Assembly (NCBI GenBank): GCA_037447655.1
Contig: JBBHKE010002097.1
Coordinates: 1 to 39,019, forward strand
DNA from: Zygnema cylindricum
Lineage: Eukaryota; Streptophyta; Zygnematophyceae; Zygnematales; Zygnemataceae
Length of the DNA stretch: 39,019 nt
Direction: 5' to 3'
Below, piece after piece: positions 1 to 11,599 of this stretch (the stretch's first letter is position 1; each line of letters opens with the position of its first letter). The notes under the pieces are model-generated. The model was not told the DNA's origin. It did not search any database and saw only the letters and a list, made by a program, of their open reading frames with translations. Position numbers and translations under genes: made by a program.

Positions 1-290
1 CCCTCTCTTCTTCTCTCTCACTACCCCTCTCCCTCTCCCTCTGTCCCTCTCGCTCCCTCTCGCTCTCCTTTCTGTTCTCCTGCTCCCTCGCCCTTGCAAC
101 CTCCCTCTCGCTCCCCTCTCCATCTTCCTGTCCCTCTTTCTCCCTCCCTACTTTTCTCTCTCTGTTTCTCCCTCTACCCCTCTTCCTCCCCATCCACCTC
201 CCCCTTTCCCTCTTCCCTCCCCGTTTTTCTCCCACTCCCTTTCCATCCCCTTCTCCCTCTCCCTCGCCCTCCCTCTCCTATTCGTGTTCC
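1..290. repeat. Pyrimidine-rich (C/T) low-complexity tract
   Basis: Almost pure C and T on the plus strand, built from degenerate ccctct and ctccct units. Open frames here translate only to Pro/Ser/Leu runs and are not credible genes. The tract stops abruptly near 290, where AT-rich sequence begins. Confidence 0.85.
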
Positions 291-1098
291 TATTCCTGAT
301 AATATTCCTGTTAATATTCGCAATATTAAGAGATGCAATTTTGATGAATAATTGTTTTTTTTTCCACCTGTTTCTTTTTGTTTTCTACATTAATATTGGT
401 GTGAAACTGTACATGCTAGGTTGAGTTCTTCTGAGGGTTTTTTTGTTTTTTATTGAATGTTTTTTCTGACTGATGGCACATTTTTTCTACTTGTAATTGT
501 TGTTGTTATTATTTTTTGTTATTGTTGGTTTTATTATTCTCCTTTTATTTATTTTTTTGCGCAGGATTAAAACGTGGTTAATCGCTGTGATTTATGACTC
601 TTGCAATTTTATTCATTCTAATTGTTTTTATTATCGTTTGTTTATTTTATTGTAAAAAAAATATATATTATTTTGTTTACTCCCTGCCCTTTATTTTTCT
701 TTTTCTTTTTTGCCCTTTCTTTTTGGGTTTTGTGCTCTATGTTCATTTCTTTTTCTTTTTCTTTTAAAATTAATAAAAAAAAAATTGGGGTACTTTATTT
801 GTCTCTTTGTCACTCATCTCCTGTTTAAATCTTTTTTAACTCCAGTTATTTCATTGTAATAATCTCTTTTTATTTCCAAGTCTTCAAACGATGGATTTTT
901 TTTTAGTCAAATATTAATTTTCCTCAAATAAATTGAATGTTGGTCACATTTAAGAAAAGTAACTCGTTACATTTATTTTATTTTTTTTCGTCAAATGAAA
1001 AAGTGTTTCCATTTCCTTGTTAAATACATTTTCATAATTGTAATTTGGTCGGAGCATTTTATCACTTAACCTGCTTTGTTCCTTTTTTAAGATAAAAT
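291..1098. other. AT-rich DNA with no recognisable gene
   Basis: T-rich sequence with many homopolymer runs of 7-9 bases. The only open frames are short Phe/Ser-rich products of those runs. I see no RNA gene, terminal repeat or coding domain. Confidence 0.6.
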
Positions 1099-1392
1099 CG
1101 GTTTAGGACAAACTGACAAAAGACGAAAACTGACAAAGGACAAACTAGCAAAGAACAAACTAACAAAGGACAAAAAGGACAGACCAGCAAAGGACAAACT
1201 AGCAACCGACAAACTGACAAAGAACAAAGTAACAAAGGACAAACTAACAAAGAACAAGCAAAATTGACAAAGGTCAAAAAGGACAAAGTAGCAAAGGACA
1301 AAGTGACAAAGGAGAAAAAGGACAAAGTCACTGAGGACAAACCAGCAAAGGACAAACTAACAAAAGACAAACTGAAAAGGACAAACTAACCC
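1099..1392. repeat. Degenerate tandem repeat of the ACAAAGGACAAACTAAC type
   Basis: About 17-18 nt units (aaaggacaaactaac, aaagaacaaactgac and variants) repeat for nearly 300 bp. Each unit looks like two 8-9 nt half-units. The minus-strand frame through it gives a Ser/Phe/Leu/Val repeat peptide, which follows from the repeat and is not evidence of a gene. Confidence 0.85.
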
Positions 1393-1794
1393 AACGACCC
1401 AGACAACCCCCAATTTAAATCAAAACCGCTAAATAAGCCTTAGTGGCCCAAGCCTGGAGGACAATTCGGAGCATTTTCTCTTCAAATATTTGATTATTTT
1501 GAATTCTTAATCCCAATTGTACCATAATTTCTCCTCAAATATTATTTTATTTTTGATACTTAATCACAATTGTACCACAAAAAATCTTTAGGCCGTACAA
1601 ATTGTTGAGATGAAAATCCTTCAGACAAAACTTTGGATCCATTTAACACAATTTTGGACCCTATATTACCTATTATTGCACAAAAGAAAAAAAAAAAAAA
1701 GAGAGAGAGAAGAAATGAAAGAAAAAACCACGTGACACACATGAAAACAATATATGCAAAGCAAAACAGTTTTGAATCGATAAACTTCTCAAGG

Positions 1795-2010
1795 GTAAAT
1801 AAACAAAGGCATGTAAATAAAAGCATATTAATAAAAACATATAAATGAAAGCATATAAATAAAGGCAAATGAATTAAAACATATATTTAAAGGCAAATGA
1901 ATAAAAACATATAAATAAAGGAAAATGAATAAAGACAAATAAATAAAGGCAAATGAATAAAAGCATATGAATAAAAGCATATATATAAAATCATATAAGT
2001 AAAAGCATAC
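1795..2010. repeat. Degenerate ~14-16 nt tandem repeat, AT-rich
   Basis: Units such as aataaaagcatataa and aataaaggcaaatga alternate across about 215 bp. It is non-coding and sits directly before the duplicated segment that starts near 2020. Confidence 0.75.
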
Positions 2011-2019
2011 AATCTTCTG

Positions 2020-2285
2020 ACATTAAAATAGGCCACCCTTTTGCAATTAAAAAAAAAAAAAAAGCAATAATAAAAAAAAAATTGGAACACGGATTTTTTT
2101 TCGTTGAATGTGAGAGAAAATAACAATCATTAAAACGTTAAAAAAAAAAGAGGAAACAAAAAAGAGAAATTACGCCTCGGCCCTAAACTGTAGATATTGT
2201 CGATTTCCTTCAACATAAATTGATTCCGGAAGAATTGGATTTTTCTCTTTAAGGGTTGTTTATCATCTGAAAAAGTTTATAAAGA
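2020..2285. repeat. Repeat segment R1, first copy
   Basis: Contains the ordered blocks gacattaaaataggccacc, gtgagagaaaataacaatca, cgcctcggccctaaactgta and ttccggaagaattggatttt. The same blocks recur in the same order at about 3290-3780. The function is unknown. It could be a decayed mobile element or a local segmental duplication. Confidence 0.7.
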
Positions 2286-2529
2286 AACATAGGAATAAAC
2301 AAAAAAGTCACTTGAATTTTAGAGAAAAAAAAAATACTAAGAATAAGAAAAACAGAAAAATAAATACAAAGCCGTTAAAAAAATAAATTTATTTTCCATT
2401 TGGCAAGAAAGCAAGGTTTAATGTCACATTAAAGTTTTCCGCCTAAATTTAAAAATTCGAATCATTAAAAGAAGAAACATTTTGTGTGGAGACTTTGAAA
2501 ATTTCCGTGATTACTGATAGATAAAAAAA

Positions 2530-2860
2530 AAAAAAAAAATTAAAAGTGAAGAAGAGAGAAGGTGGTGCTCAGGGGGAGTGGACACTGAGCACTGGAGGGC
2601 GTACATAGGAGGGGGGAGGGAGAGGGAGGAGGGGAGGGGGAGGAGACCAAGGAGGGGAGAACAGGGAGGAAGAGGCCTGGAGAGAAACAAAGGGAACATC
2701 AATAAATAAGAGGAAGAAAGGAAAGAGGAAACAGAAAGATCCAGAATAAGACAAAGAAATATCCAAAGAGGGAAGAAACTTATCCGGATGAAGATGGGAA
2801 ATGGAGGAAAGAGGGGGGAGAGGAGGGGGGGGAGGAAGGAGGGAAGGAATGGATTCCACA
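2530..2860. repeat. Purine-rich (GGGA/GGA) low-complexity tract
   Basis: The plus strand is nearly all G and A. Minus-strand frames are Pro/Ser/Leu runs with no domain. No gene is supported. Confidence 0.75.
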
Positions 2861-3289
2861 ATTTTGTATTTTATATTTGAAGTTAGAGAGGTCAAAAATG
2901 TGACAAGTGGCAGATGACGATGTTGGGATGTTCTCCGGAATCCCTCCCTCCACTTTATTCAGCGAAAGGTCCCTAGAAAAAAAAAAAGGGATAAAAGCAA
3001 ATAAATAACTAAATAAAAATTGAAAAATAACAGTAACTTTTGGTCTTTTGGGCTTTTTCTGGCCTTGATTTTGTGTCCTTTCCTTGTCTTTTTTTTTATT
3101 GCCTTTTTTTGGGCCCATTTATTAAAATATAAATAGAAATATGTTTTGTAAAATTGCAGATTTGGTAAAACATAACAAATTGTGACAATATATATTAAAA
3201 TATTAAAAAAAAAAATCAGAATATTTCGGAAAATCCATCTCAGCCTTTTTCAATTTAATATATACAAAAGAGAATAAAAATAAAACATA

Positions 3290-3615
3290 TTATCTTCTCA
3301 CGTTGAAACAGACGACCTTTTTTTTGCAAAATTTTTAAAAAGAGCATTTGACGATCAGGCATTAGTCCACTGAATGAGTGAGAAAATAACAGTCATTAAG
3401 AGAACAAAAAAAAAAAAAAAGAGAAAAAAAAAGGAAAAAAGAAGGAGAAGAAAAAATTGAAAGAAAAACAGACATCGCGCCTCAGTTCTAAATTGCACAT
3501 ATTATCGATTCCGTAAAAAAAAAAAAAGAGAAAATACGACTCGGCTCTAAATTGGAGATTTTATCCATTCTGCAAAAAAATAAAAATCATTTAAGAAAAA
3601 GTAAAAAGAAAAAAG

Positions 3616-3681
<66 letters not shown>

Positions 3682-3780
3682 GCCTCGGCCCTAAATTGCA
3701 GATATTGTCGATTCCGGAAGAATTGGATTTTTGTCTTTTAGGGTTATTTACCATCTGAAGAAATAAATATAAAAGTGTAT
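3290..3780. repeat. Repeat segment R1, second expanded copy
   Basis: Repeats the blocks of the segment at 2020-2285. The cgcctcggccctaaattg block occurs here three times in diverged form (about 3477, 3537 and 3681), separated by expanded poly-A runs. The last version, 3681-3770, is the closest match to the first copy. Confidence 0.7.
3616..3680. repeat. Poly-A run of 65
   Basis: An uninterrupted homopolymer of 65 A, ending exactly where the repeat block cgcctcggcc resumes. Its true length is uncertain in any assembly. Confidence 0.95.
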
Positions 3781-4124
3781 AAATATATAATTTAATTAAA
3801 TAAGCAACGAAATAACTCATTCAAACAATGAAAAAAAAAAAAAGGGTAAGAAAAAAAAAGAAAAAAAAAATTAAAGGGTATAAAACAAAAGAAATGACGG
3901 ATTTTTGTTTTTTTGGTCTTCGGATGATTTAGAATTTATAAATAATTATATTTTTTACCATTTAAATGATAAAAGGATATCATTTTTTCATTCAACTCTA
4001 AAAAATGAAATTTTAAAAAGAGTTATTATTTTATTCGACAATAAAAACAAGCATAGCGCGACGGTTTTTTTTTTAATACACTCCGGAATGAAAAAACCAA
4101 AACAAAAAATATGTTAAAATTTTG

Positions 4125-4155
<31 letters not shown>
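4125..4155. repeat. Poly-A run of 31
   Basis: Homopolymer of 31 A with no neighbouring retrotransposon features visible. Confidence 0.95.
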
Positions 4156-4160
<5 letters not shown>

Positions 4161-4248
4161 ATAAATATAAAAAGAATCAATGTGACATATTTTTTATCCC
4201 TCTGTGTCCCAATTTATTTTTGTAAGAGATGGAAAATAATAAAAAAAA

Positions 4249-4253
<5 letters not shown>

Positions 4254-4315
<62 letters not shown>
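4254..4315. repeat. (AT)n microsatellite
   Basis: An unbroken dinucleotide run of about 31 units. It marks the border between the low-complexity left part of the window and the transposon-rich part. Confidence 0.97.
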
Positions 4316-4319
<4 letters not shown>

Positions 4320-4570
4320 TTATATACATTGAATGGATAATAGGATTTATTACTTCAAATTAAAACGTTATCCGCAACTCACGGAGGATAACGGATCCTG
4401 TAACCTGTACGGATATCAAACACGCCAACGTCAAAAAAAAAAAATTAGTAAAACTGTTTCCATACGAAAAACTGTACGAAAAGTAAAATTTTCTTCCATT
4501 CAAATGTGTACGGACGCAAAAAATCGCACGTAGGACAAAAGCTACGCGATTTGCTGGCTATTTTACTAGA

Positions 4571-4684
4571 ACCGTAATTAATGTCAAAGATAAATTAGAT
4601 TCAATCACTGTATTTCGGGTATCAATGTCAAAATTTTGGGGTGCCGATATAGCGTACATAAGGCTAATAACGATTCACGGTGTA
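4571..4684 (-). mobile_element. Solo right end of the large CACCGTG/TA transposon
   Basis: These 114 bp align without length change to 24784-24897, the right end of the candidate 9.6 kb element, with about 90% identity by eye. They share the block taatgtcaaagataaa and the terminus aataacgattcacggtgta. No matching left end is seen upstream, so I read this as a truncated copy or relic. Confidence 0.65.
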
Positions 4685-4925
4685 CCGTGTGTTTTCGTTT
4701 TTTCCTAAATTTTGGTTCGCGGAAATTACGGCCGGAAATGCCGAAAATTGCGGAAATTGCGGAAAATGTGGACATTCATTACTGTAAAATTCATGCTCGA
4801 TGCTTTCAAACTGTCGTAGGGATCGTATCGGACCGATTCTAATCGGCGAATGGAAACTCCGCTGGTCAAATTATAACAAATAGAGACGGTAAGCGTATCA
4901 AACACAAATTCAAGTTTTTACAAGG

Positions 4926-5152
4926 TATACCGTGATCGCTATTACTCTATTAGTGTTCATAAATTTTTCGCCTCATAAAACATATTTTCTCCGTACACAC
5001 TTGTCCTATTTTCAGAGGGAGACCGACAATCGGAAGGTGAGGATCTCACCTATCAATCGCGACCGCCAGATCCATAATCCGACAAGTGTGTACGGAGAAA
5101 AAACGTTTTAAGTGTAAAAAAAACATTAACCCTAATAGCGATACACGGTGTA
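4926..5152. mobile_element. CACCGTG foldback MITE, copy A
   Basis: A ~227 bp palindromic element. Its outer ends are tataccgtgatcgctatta and the complement of taatagcgatacacggtgta. An inner inverted pair, tttctccgtacacacttgtc and gacaagtgtgtacggagaaa, is perfect. The element is flanked by TA. It has no coding capacity, so a transposase supplied in trans is inferred. Confidence 0.85.
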
Positions 5153-6983
5153 TTATGAATGCAAAATCGTCTCGGCTGTAAAAACGACGAATCTGCTATG
5201 AAGTCTATTTACTGTTTATCCATCGTCATAATTCGTTTCTTTTCTGAACATGTATTTATTGTTTGTTTCTCAACAGGTATTATTGTGTTCTTTGTTTATT
5301 ATCCAAAAATATCGATGTCTACCTGGATCCATTAAATCGGTTATGGGACATTACAAACCATAACAAAATTATCCTCAGGTTGAAACATTAGTTTAAAAAA
5401 ACAAGCGCTTAAAGTTTGGTTAAAATTGAGTAAAGTGTCTTTATTACAGGAAACTCGTGAAATAAACAAGAAGATATCCTACATTATTTATGTATCAAAA
5501 ATTTTAACATTGTTGTATGACGAGAGACATAAGTGTATGGGGATGTAGTTAGTTAAATAACTTAATACGTTTAATGTACCGTCTATAAATAGGGGAGGTC
5601 TAACAATTTTCGTAACATGTCAATGGGGTATACTTATAACTAAAACCAATAACGATAGTTATGGCAGAATATATTTTTATCATTGTTATCGCAATAAAAA
5701 ACAGAGTTTTTTTATTTTCATCGCGATAAAACTGTAAAAGGTAAAGGCATGATGGGTGAAAGAGAGAGAAATCGGAGAAAGATATCAAAGATGAATGGAA
5801 GTATAATCATGGCAAAGTAACACATGGAAGCAAAAGATAAAGTTAAAAGAGACAAAAGGAATACAAAAAGAGAAGCACAGGGGAGAAAATGTCTTCTTAT
5901 TATAATCGGTTAGATTTGAATGAACAAAATGAACATGTTAAGTACCAATTATAGCTCTACATTTAGAGTGGGCGAGCTACACGACGTCCACAAAAGAATC
6001 GAAGCCGCAATGGACAAAAAAGGTATTACTGGTGACGGCCAATGACAAAGTCGGTGGAGGGCAAAGTTAGGAACGAAAAGAATATTTTGTACAAGGAATC
6101 TATAATGAAAGAATCACTAATCTACAATGAATATTGTGAAAGTAAAACGTAAGCGTGAAAAGGTATGACATATGTAACCGTCGAATGTTATGTTCACTAA
6201 AATACGAGACAAAGTAAGTACAATGATTACAAAGTGTGTCCGGATAGTAATAAGAGTATCCTGCAATTCCGTGTCCTCCATTGGACTACAGAATTCAAGA
6301 AGCCTCTAGATAGCTTTTAACTAACCCACTTCAAGCCACAACCAATACTGCCCAGGAGGGCAAACTGACAATCTGACTGCACCCATGTGAAGCGTGGACT
6401 CCTTTGAGTCCGTAGCAAAAAGAATCATTGAAAACGGCCAACCAGCCAATACGTTATGAGGTGGCAAAGATGCCAATTTATACAAAGCTCCCAAGGAAAG
6501 GTGACTGTCTAAAATATATGCTAAGTCCTACTTCCCTCTCACAACCCCTATCTACCACAGTACAACCCAATCATATAACTGTAAAGTACAGAAAGGTACT
6601 ACACCCAACCTCCTTTATGTACGGCATGTGTACGACAAGGTCGGTGAGTGGACGTGTGTCAACCTTTCACACGTTCGTAAGCTCCCCGGAATTCCTACGA
6701 CCAAATGTTATCCCTCCACGTGGCGCCAGGTCATGCCACGTCCATAAACGCCAAAGTGACCATTCTGAGATCTAGGCAGCGATGTTTGTTGTAGGATTAA
6801 ATCTGACATTGAATTTCAGCCGTCGAAACAAATGTCCAATTCATTTGTTTCGTGCGAAATGACGTCCGCACTGAACATTAACTAGTTATATGTTCTTTAG
6901 TTCACATAGTAGTTAATCGGTTTCAAGACCGTACACAAGTTTAAATAGGTATCAAACCGTATGTATCTTAACAAACTTCTACG
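5153..6983. other. No recognisable gene
   Basis: AT-rich sequence with only short scattered open frames. The longest, 6428-6775, has no family resemblance I recognise, no codon bias I can identify and no splice context. It is left as unsupported. Confidence 0.55.
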
Positions 6984-7235
6984 ACAGAGTGGTTAGAGCT
7001 GACGGGCATGCCGCGCTTTGCCGGTCGGAGGTTCGAGTCCTGCCGGACTCAACCTTTTGTTGAGAGTGACTTAAGTCACTCTTTAGTCCTGCCTATGGAG
7101 CGGAGGCAGCCATGGCTCCATCACTCTCTCTCTCTCTTTCAATGACTACAACCAGTATGGGGGCTAGAGAGAAGGGATGGAGGCAGGCTGCCTGCACTTT
7201 TCTTGTCTTTTTTTGCTAATCCATTTAGACCTAGA
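6984..7235 (+). mobile_element. tRNA-derived SINE-like unit
   Basis: The head has the two internal RNA polymerase III promoter boxes of a tRNA: an A-box-like stretch, agagtggttagagctg (6986-7001), and a perfect B box, ggttcgagtcc (7030-7040), about 30 nt apart. The cloverleaf does not close: the 5' side has no complement to the cggactc that follows the T arm. It is therefore not a working tRNA gene. A body with a 20-bp palindrome and (CT)n follows, then a T-rich tail near 7200-7225. No target duplication was identified. Confidence 0.5.
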
Positions 7236-9855
7236 AAATAACTAAATAAAACTAGTTATTTCAACATATCCGTACACGAAAACACATTTACATGAATCAA
7301 CATTACACTGATGTGAAACAACAGTTCCGCATATAACATAACATACGCACAAAAGTACAACTAAGAGAAGTACATAACACTAAATACACAACTGAAATTG
7401 TACTTCAACAAACACCGGTACCAATAACTATCGGCGATAATTGTACGGCTCATACCGTACGTTTGTAAACTTATTTTGTTTTATTAAATTGCCGTTCTTG
7501 CTTTATACAGAGTACGAAACAGATTATCATACGTGGCATGCTACGCTATTTAAAGTGAGTAATATAATACAATACACTGTGAAGTATTATTACATAGCGA
7601 TCATATGTTTTTCCACTTATCGCCGATAAGGAATTTGTTGGTCTCGTAGCGATATATCGGAACCCCTCATCTTTCAATAACTATTGGTAGGCCAAAATAA
7701 AGGGCATATTTGCTATCGGCAAATGGATTCGCAACACAAAGCATATGATGTAATGAATCAAGATCGGTGGTTGCTCGCCAAAATCGATGATAAAAATATA
7801 AGTAATATTGTAGTGAAAATTGAAGATTGAGTAAAAAATAGTGTTGTGTATCATCAATGGTCCCTTGTCGCTATTCGATATGTGCCTTTTTTTTACTTGC
7901 CAATATTTCATATATACCGTGTTGGTGTATTAAGAAGTCTAATTTCACAATGAAATTACGATATATTGCGATGAGTCATCAGTTTGATAACTATCGCAAT
8001 ACTTCCGTACGCCAGTCTACCGGAAAAAAAATTAGCCTCTCGGTTCGTACTGCCTTTTGTACGTTTATTTTCATACTAAACGAATACGGACACACACCTC
8101 CCATCAAATATATCGAATGATTTTTGTTGGTTTAGAGATATATATGGGGCCTTCCAACGTTCTGCCATTCGATATATCGAATATTGAATTGCGTAGGTAT
8201 CGTAAAACCATGCTGACCATAAAATATTTAAGATTTTGTTGAATTTTGCTTCATTAAGAGCAAAAACATTTGGTATATTTTAGTAATAAAATCAAAAAAA
8301 AAACTCATAGCCGATATTATTTATGCCCCTCTAAAATGAAGGTGGTATCGAATGAGAGCAATATTATCTAAGATCTGTCTGAAAGTTGTTGTGGTCGTTA
8401 GCAAAAATGTTGAAGCAATGATCGAAGATTATTATGCTAAACACGCAAATTATCTTGAAATATATGACTAAACAAATTTGTCGATACATGATAGTAGTAA
8501 AATGGAAGTGATTAGTAGTGTTGTGTAATGATAACCTCTTACCAATATTCGAAATGTACGTTTTTTTACCTACCTATAATCGATATATATCTTTTTCGGT
8601 GTACCAATAAGACTCTTATCGGAATGATATCACAATATAGCACAACGCGTTATTGGCCAATTGGGTCAATAATAATCGTGATACCTTTGCAAAAAAAAAT
8701 GAAAAGCCCCCACCCCCAAAAATGTGACTCCTACATACTTTTTAAGACTCAATTTTTGTATTGCAAATGTAAATAACTCACCATACGTGTTTTGTTTCTA
8801 ATTTTATCTTGTACGATAAATTTTGATATTTAGAATCGTCAAATATTATCCATACCGTGCAAATTGAATGTATAATTTGTACTTGCGTGTTGTGTATTAG
8901 ACAACCGAAATCCCCTATTTTTTTGTAAAGATTGTATTTTTTAATGTTTTTCTTTCCCACCTTTGTCTTCTCGAAATGGAAGCCGAAGAAAATATCTTTC
9001 TATTCTACAACTCACATTTCAAACTTGTCTTGTTAACACGTCTTTCAATCGTCTTCAAAAGATTCTCTATTAGATTTAGGTGGACGCGCGTCCACCAAAG
9101 TTACATGGCCTTTGCGGAGTGAAATCAACGGTAGTCCAGTGTGGATGGAATCTACATCATCCAGATGCACCGATTCTTCACGGTCTATAGATGGCTATTT
9201 TCCTCCTCGAGAATAGTCGAAGACGACAACCATCTACGGAGTCAAATAGAGCGATTGCCTCGTTGATGAGGTCTAAAAAATTATAGAACTGCTAATGCTT
9301 GCGTTTGGACGTTTGGAGAATCATGGTCGCATCTTCTGTAAAGATATTTTACGAAAGAAGAAAGAAAAGCATTATTGCATACCAAGGTAAACGTAAACGA
9401 TCTTGAAAAAAAAACATTGATATTGGTGTTAATAACACTATATTGGCGCCCATAAATTAAGCCCCTTGAAACTAAAAATATACTAAATAATACCATTTTT
9501 CCACTTTCGTTGTATATAGATACAACTTAACTATTGCCAATCAATTTCGTTTAGGATGTATTTTCATAATGTAGTATACGAGATATGTCAATTTTTTCTT
9601 AAATTGCACCTTTTTTTGTACAAAAAACAAAAAACAATCAAACAACAATTTTGACACTACAAAGAGCATTCAAACTTGATTCTTAGCGATAAAGATAGAA
9701 GGAAATCGGGCAAAAAGGACATAAAGGGGGCGGCTTTTGGCAAAAATATTTGAAACCCAAAGTCGCTTCGATATTTCGCGGTATACATTTATCGGTGTAT
9801 CGAGAGATACGAAGGTGATCAATTGCGATACCAAACTTTCTCGTTATATCTAGAC
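7236..9855. other. Non-genic DNA with decayed hAT-type copies
   Basis: Sequences resembling the tagtgttgggtatcg terminus begin at 7839 (tagtgttgtgtatcatcaat) and 8516 (tagtgttgtgtaatgataac). Each is followed by diverged blocks with atatcga motifs typical of the family. Their opposite ends are not clear. No coding region is supported. Confidence 0.5.
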
Positions 9856-10469
9856 CAGAGGTCGCAAACGGTCAACCGAAACCGTGACCGACCGTTAACC
9901 GACCGCCCGCGCCGGATCTGGAACGGATTCGGTTGCCAAATTTTGGGGGTCGAGCGGTTACGGTCGGTTGATTCACCAGGAAAAAAAAACGGTCGGTTAC
10001 GGTCGGTCAACCAAAAAACCAAAAAAAATAAAATTTTGTACTGTCCTTATAATCCAACATTCTTGTACTTTGTACTCTTTAGCATCGTGGAAGTACGTGA
10101 CATCATGATTAGCGTCGCAAATCTGACACGGTAGTAACACTATTCATTTCGCAAATCTTAGGGAACGCGACAAAGCGTCGCAAATCTGACACGGTAGTAA
10201 CACTATTCATTTCGCAAATCTTAGGGAACGCGACAAATCGTAATTATTGGCTTATTCGGTCGTACATTGATCAATTTTGTACTTTTTCGGTTACGGGCGG
10301 GCACGGTTAGGCGCGAAAAATCAAGATTTTTTTTTTCGTAAACGACGGTCGGTTAACGGTTAACAATTTTGGAGCGTGACAAAACTCGGTCGGGCGTCGG
10401 TTACTCAGATTTTGAAAAAAAAAAACGGTCGGTTTCGGGTATGAAATTTTTTGACTTTTGCGACCTCTG
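9856..10469. mobile_element. Non-autonomous hAT element, CAGAGGTCGCAAA termini
   Basis: The terminal inverted repeats are CAGAGGTCGCAAA at the left and its complement tttgcgacctctg at the right. They are bounded by a perfect 8-bp target duplication, atctagac, at 9848-9855 and 10470-10477. An 8-bp duplication and CAGRG-type ends are the signature of the hAT superfamily. Subterminal cggtcggtt motifs lie in opposite orientations at the two ends and may be transposase binding sites. There is no transposase gene inside. Confidence 0.9.
10111..10236. repeat. Perfect 63-bp tandem duplication inside the hAT element
   Basis: The unit at 10111-10173 is repeated without change at 10174-10236. The perfect identity means a recent duplication or an assembly effect. 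Confidence 0.95.
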
Positions 10470-10477
10470 ATCTAGAC

Positions 10478-10551
10478 TATATATCGATTGTCGAGTACCC
10501 GAACTTAAGTACATAATGAATATCGGAAGTGGCCCTCGATACACCACACTA
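10478..10551 (-). mobile_element. Right end of a decayed hAT copy interrupted by the CAGAGGTCGCAAA element
   Basis: Read on the minus strand from 10551 it is tagtgtggtgtatcgagggc, close to the terminus tagtgttgggtatcgaggac of the intact copy at 12181. The atcga-rich sequence at 9770-9855 could be the other half, split by the younger insertion at 9856-10469. Confidence 0.55.
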
Positions 10552-11204
10552 AAAGCGTATGACGTTTGAGTAACAGTTTCAGATGCCAATCCCGTTCGAC
10601 TGTCACGGATTTAGATTCTATTCCGTACGGCCACAAACCAACAGAAAAGTCTACCACTATGGTCTGAAATCCAAGAATCCCGAAGACATGAGACTCTGTC
10701 AGCATCCTGGCTGTCAATCGCCAGCTGATCCTCTGTACAATCGTACATTCATCGTCCTCATTAGCGACCAAGAAATTAAACGCAAGAACGAATTTTTTCA
10801 TTAAAATATTTTGTCCGCCAGGAGAAATGGTCACGAATCAAACAAAATAAGGAGAAAACAGTGTCTGCCGTACCAAGATTTGATAGTATCTCCTGTCAGA
10901 AAAAATATAATATATCCAAATGAAGATCCGCAAAGGGATTCTATTCCCTTCAGATTTGTCCGTCGACGAAAAGCTATGTGCAGCAATTTGTACGGCTTGA
11001 ATATGTTTGACTACAGTACAAACTGCTACAGTAATGTAGTCCACGTGTAGAGTTTTCCGAGTCTAATTGGTTACGTCAGCGGATCTTCCAAACGTAACCA
11101 GAGTCAATTGTACGCCGTGTCTGAAGATATTATTCGAATAGAAATTTTAAGATTGGGTTGTACAACTCGCTGTCTTTTTAAGAGAGACCACGCCAACGTA
11201 CAAA
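10552..11204. other. No recognisable gene
   Basis: Open frames at 10583-10804 and 10811-11050 (plus) and 10505-10834 (minus) overlap one another on opposite strands. None shows a domain I recognise. Confidence 0.5.
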
Positions 11205-11271
11205 ACATTGAGAATGTACAAAATGTACAAAACGTACAAAACATACAAAACTTACAAATTGTACAAAACCG
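11205..11271. repeat. Short tandem repeat of gtacaaaac units
   Basis: About seven 9-10 nt units (gtacaaaac, gtacaaaat, atacaaaac) in a row, just upstream of MITE copy B. The Cys/Phe-rich minus-strand frame through it is a by-product of the repeat. Confidence 0.85.
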
Positions 11272-11281
11272 GTCGCTACAG

Positions 11282-11506
11282 TACACCGCGAATCGCTATT
11301 ACTGTAGCGTCAAGGTTTTTTCCGCCACTTCAAACATCTTTTCTCCGTACACACTTGTCGGATTTTCAATTTGAGACCGCCAATCGGAAGCTGAGAATGT
11401 TACTTTTCAATCGCAACCGTCAGATCCACAATCGGACAAGTGTGTACGGAGAAAAGATGTTTAAAGTGGCGAAAAAACCTTGACGCTAATAGCGAGTCGC
11501 GGTGTA
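11282..11506. mobile_element. CACCGTG foldback MITE, copy B
   Basis: A 225 bp element with inverted arms of roughly 95 nt: outer taccgcgaatcgctatta-type ends and a perfect inner arm, catcttttctccgtacacac, against its complement. TA dinucleotides sit at both ends. It is the most regular copy in the window. Confidence 0.9.
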
Positions 11507-11599
11507 GATGATTTGTATGCGTCAGCCCGTAGATGGCCACAATCTTGAAATCTCGCACCAAACATATGCGACAAACTGACCATGTATTTGGATTATTAT

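Noticed and set aside
94-351. 85-codon open frame in the CT-rich tract
   Set aside because: Its Pro/Ser/Leu repeats follow from simple-sequence DNA, and no domain or splice context is present.
6984-7056. Functional tRNA gene
   Set aside because: The boxes are good, but the acceptor stem does not pair and no clean anticodon arm forms. It is better read as a SINE head.
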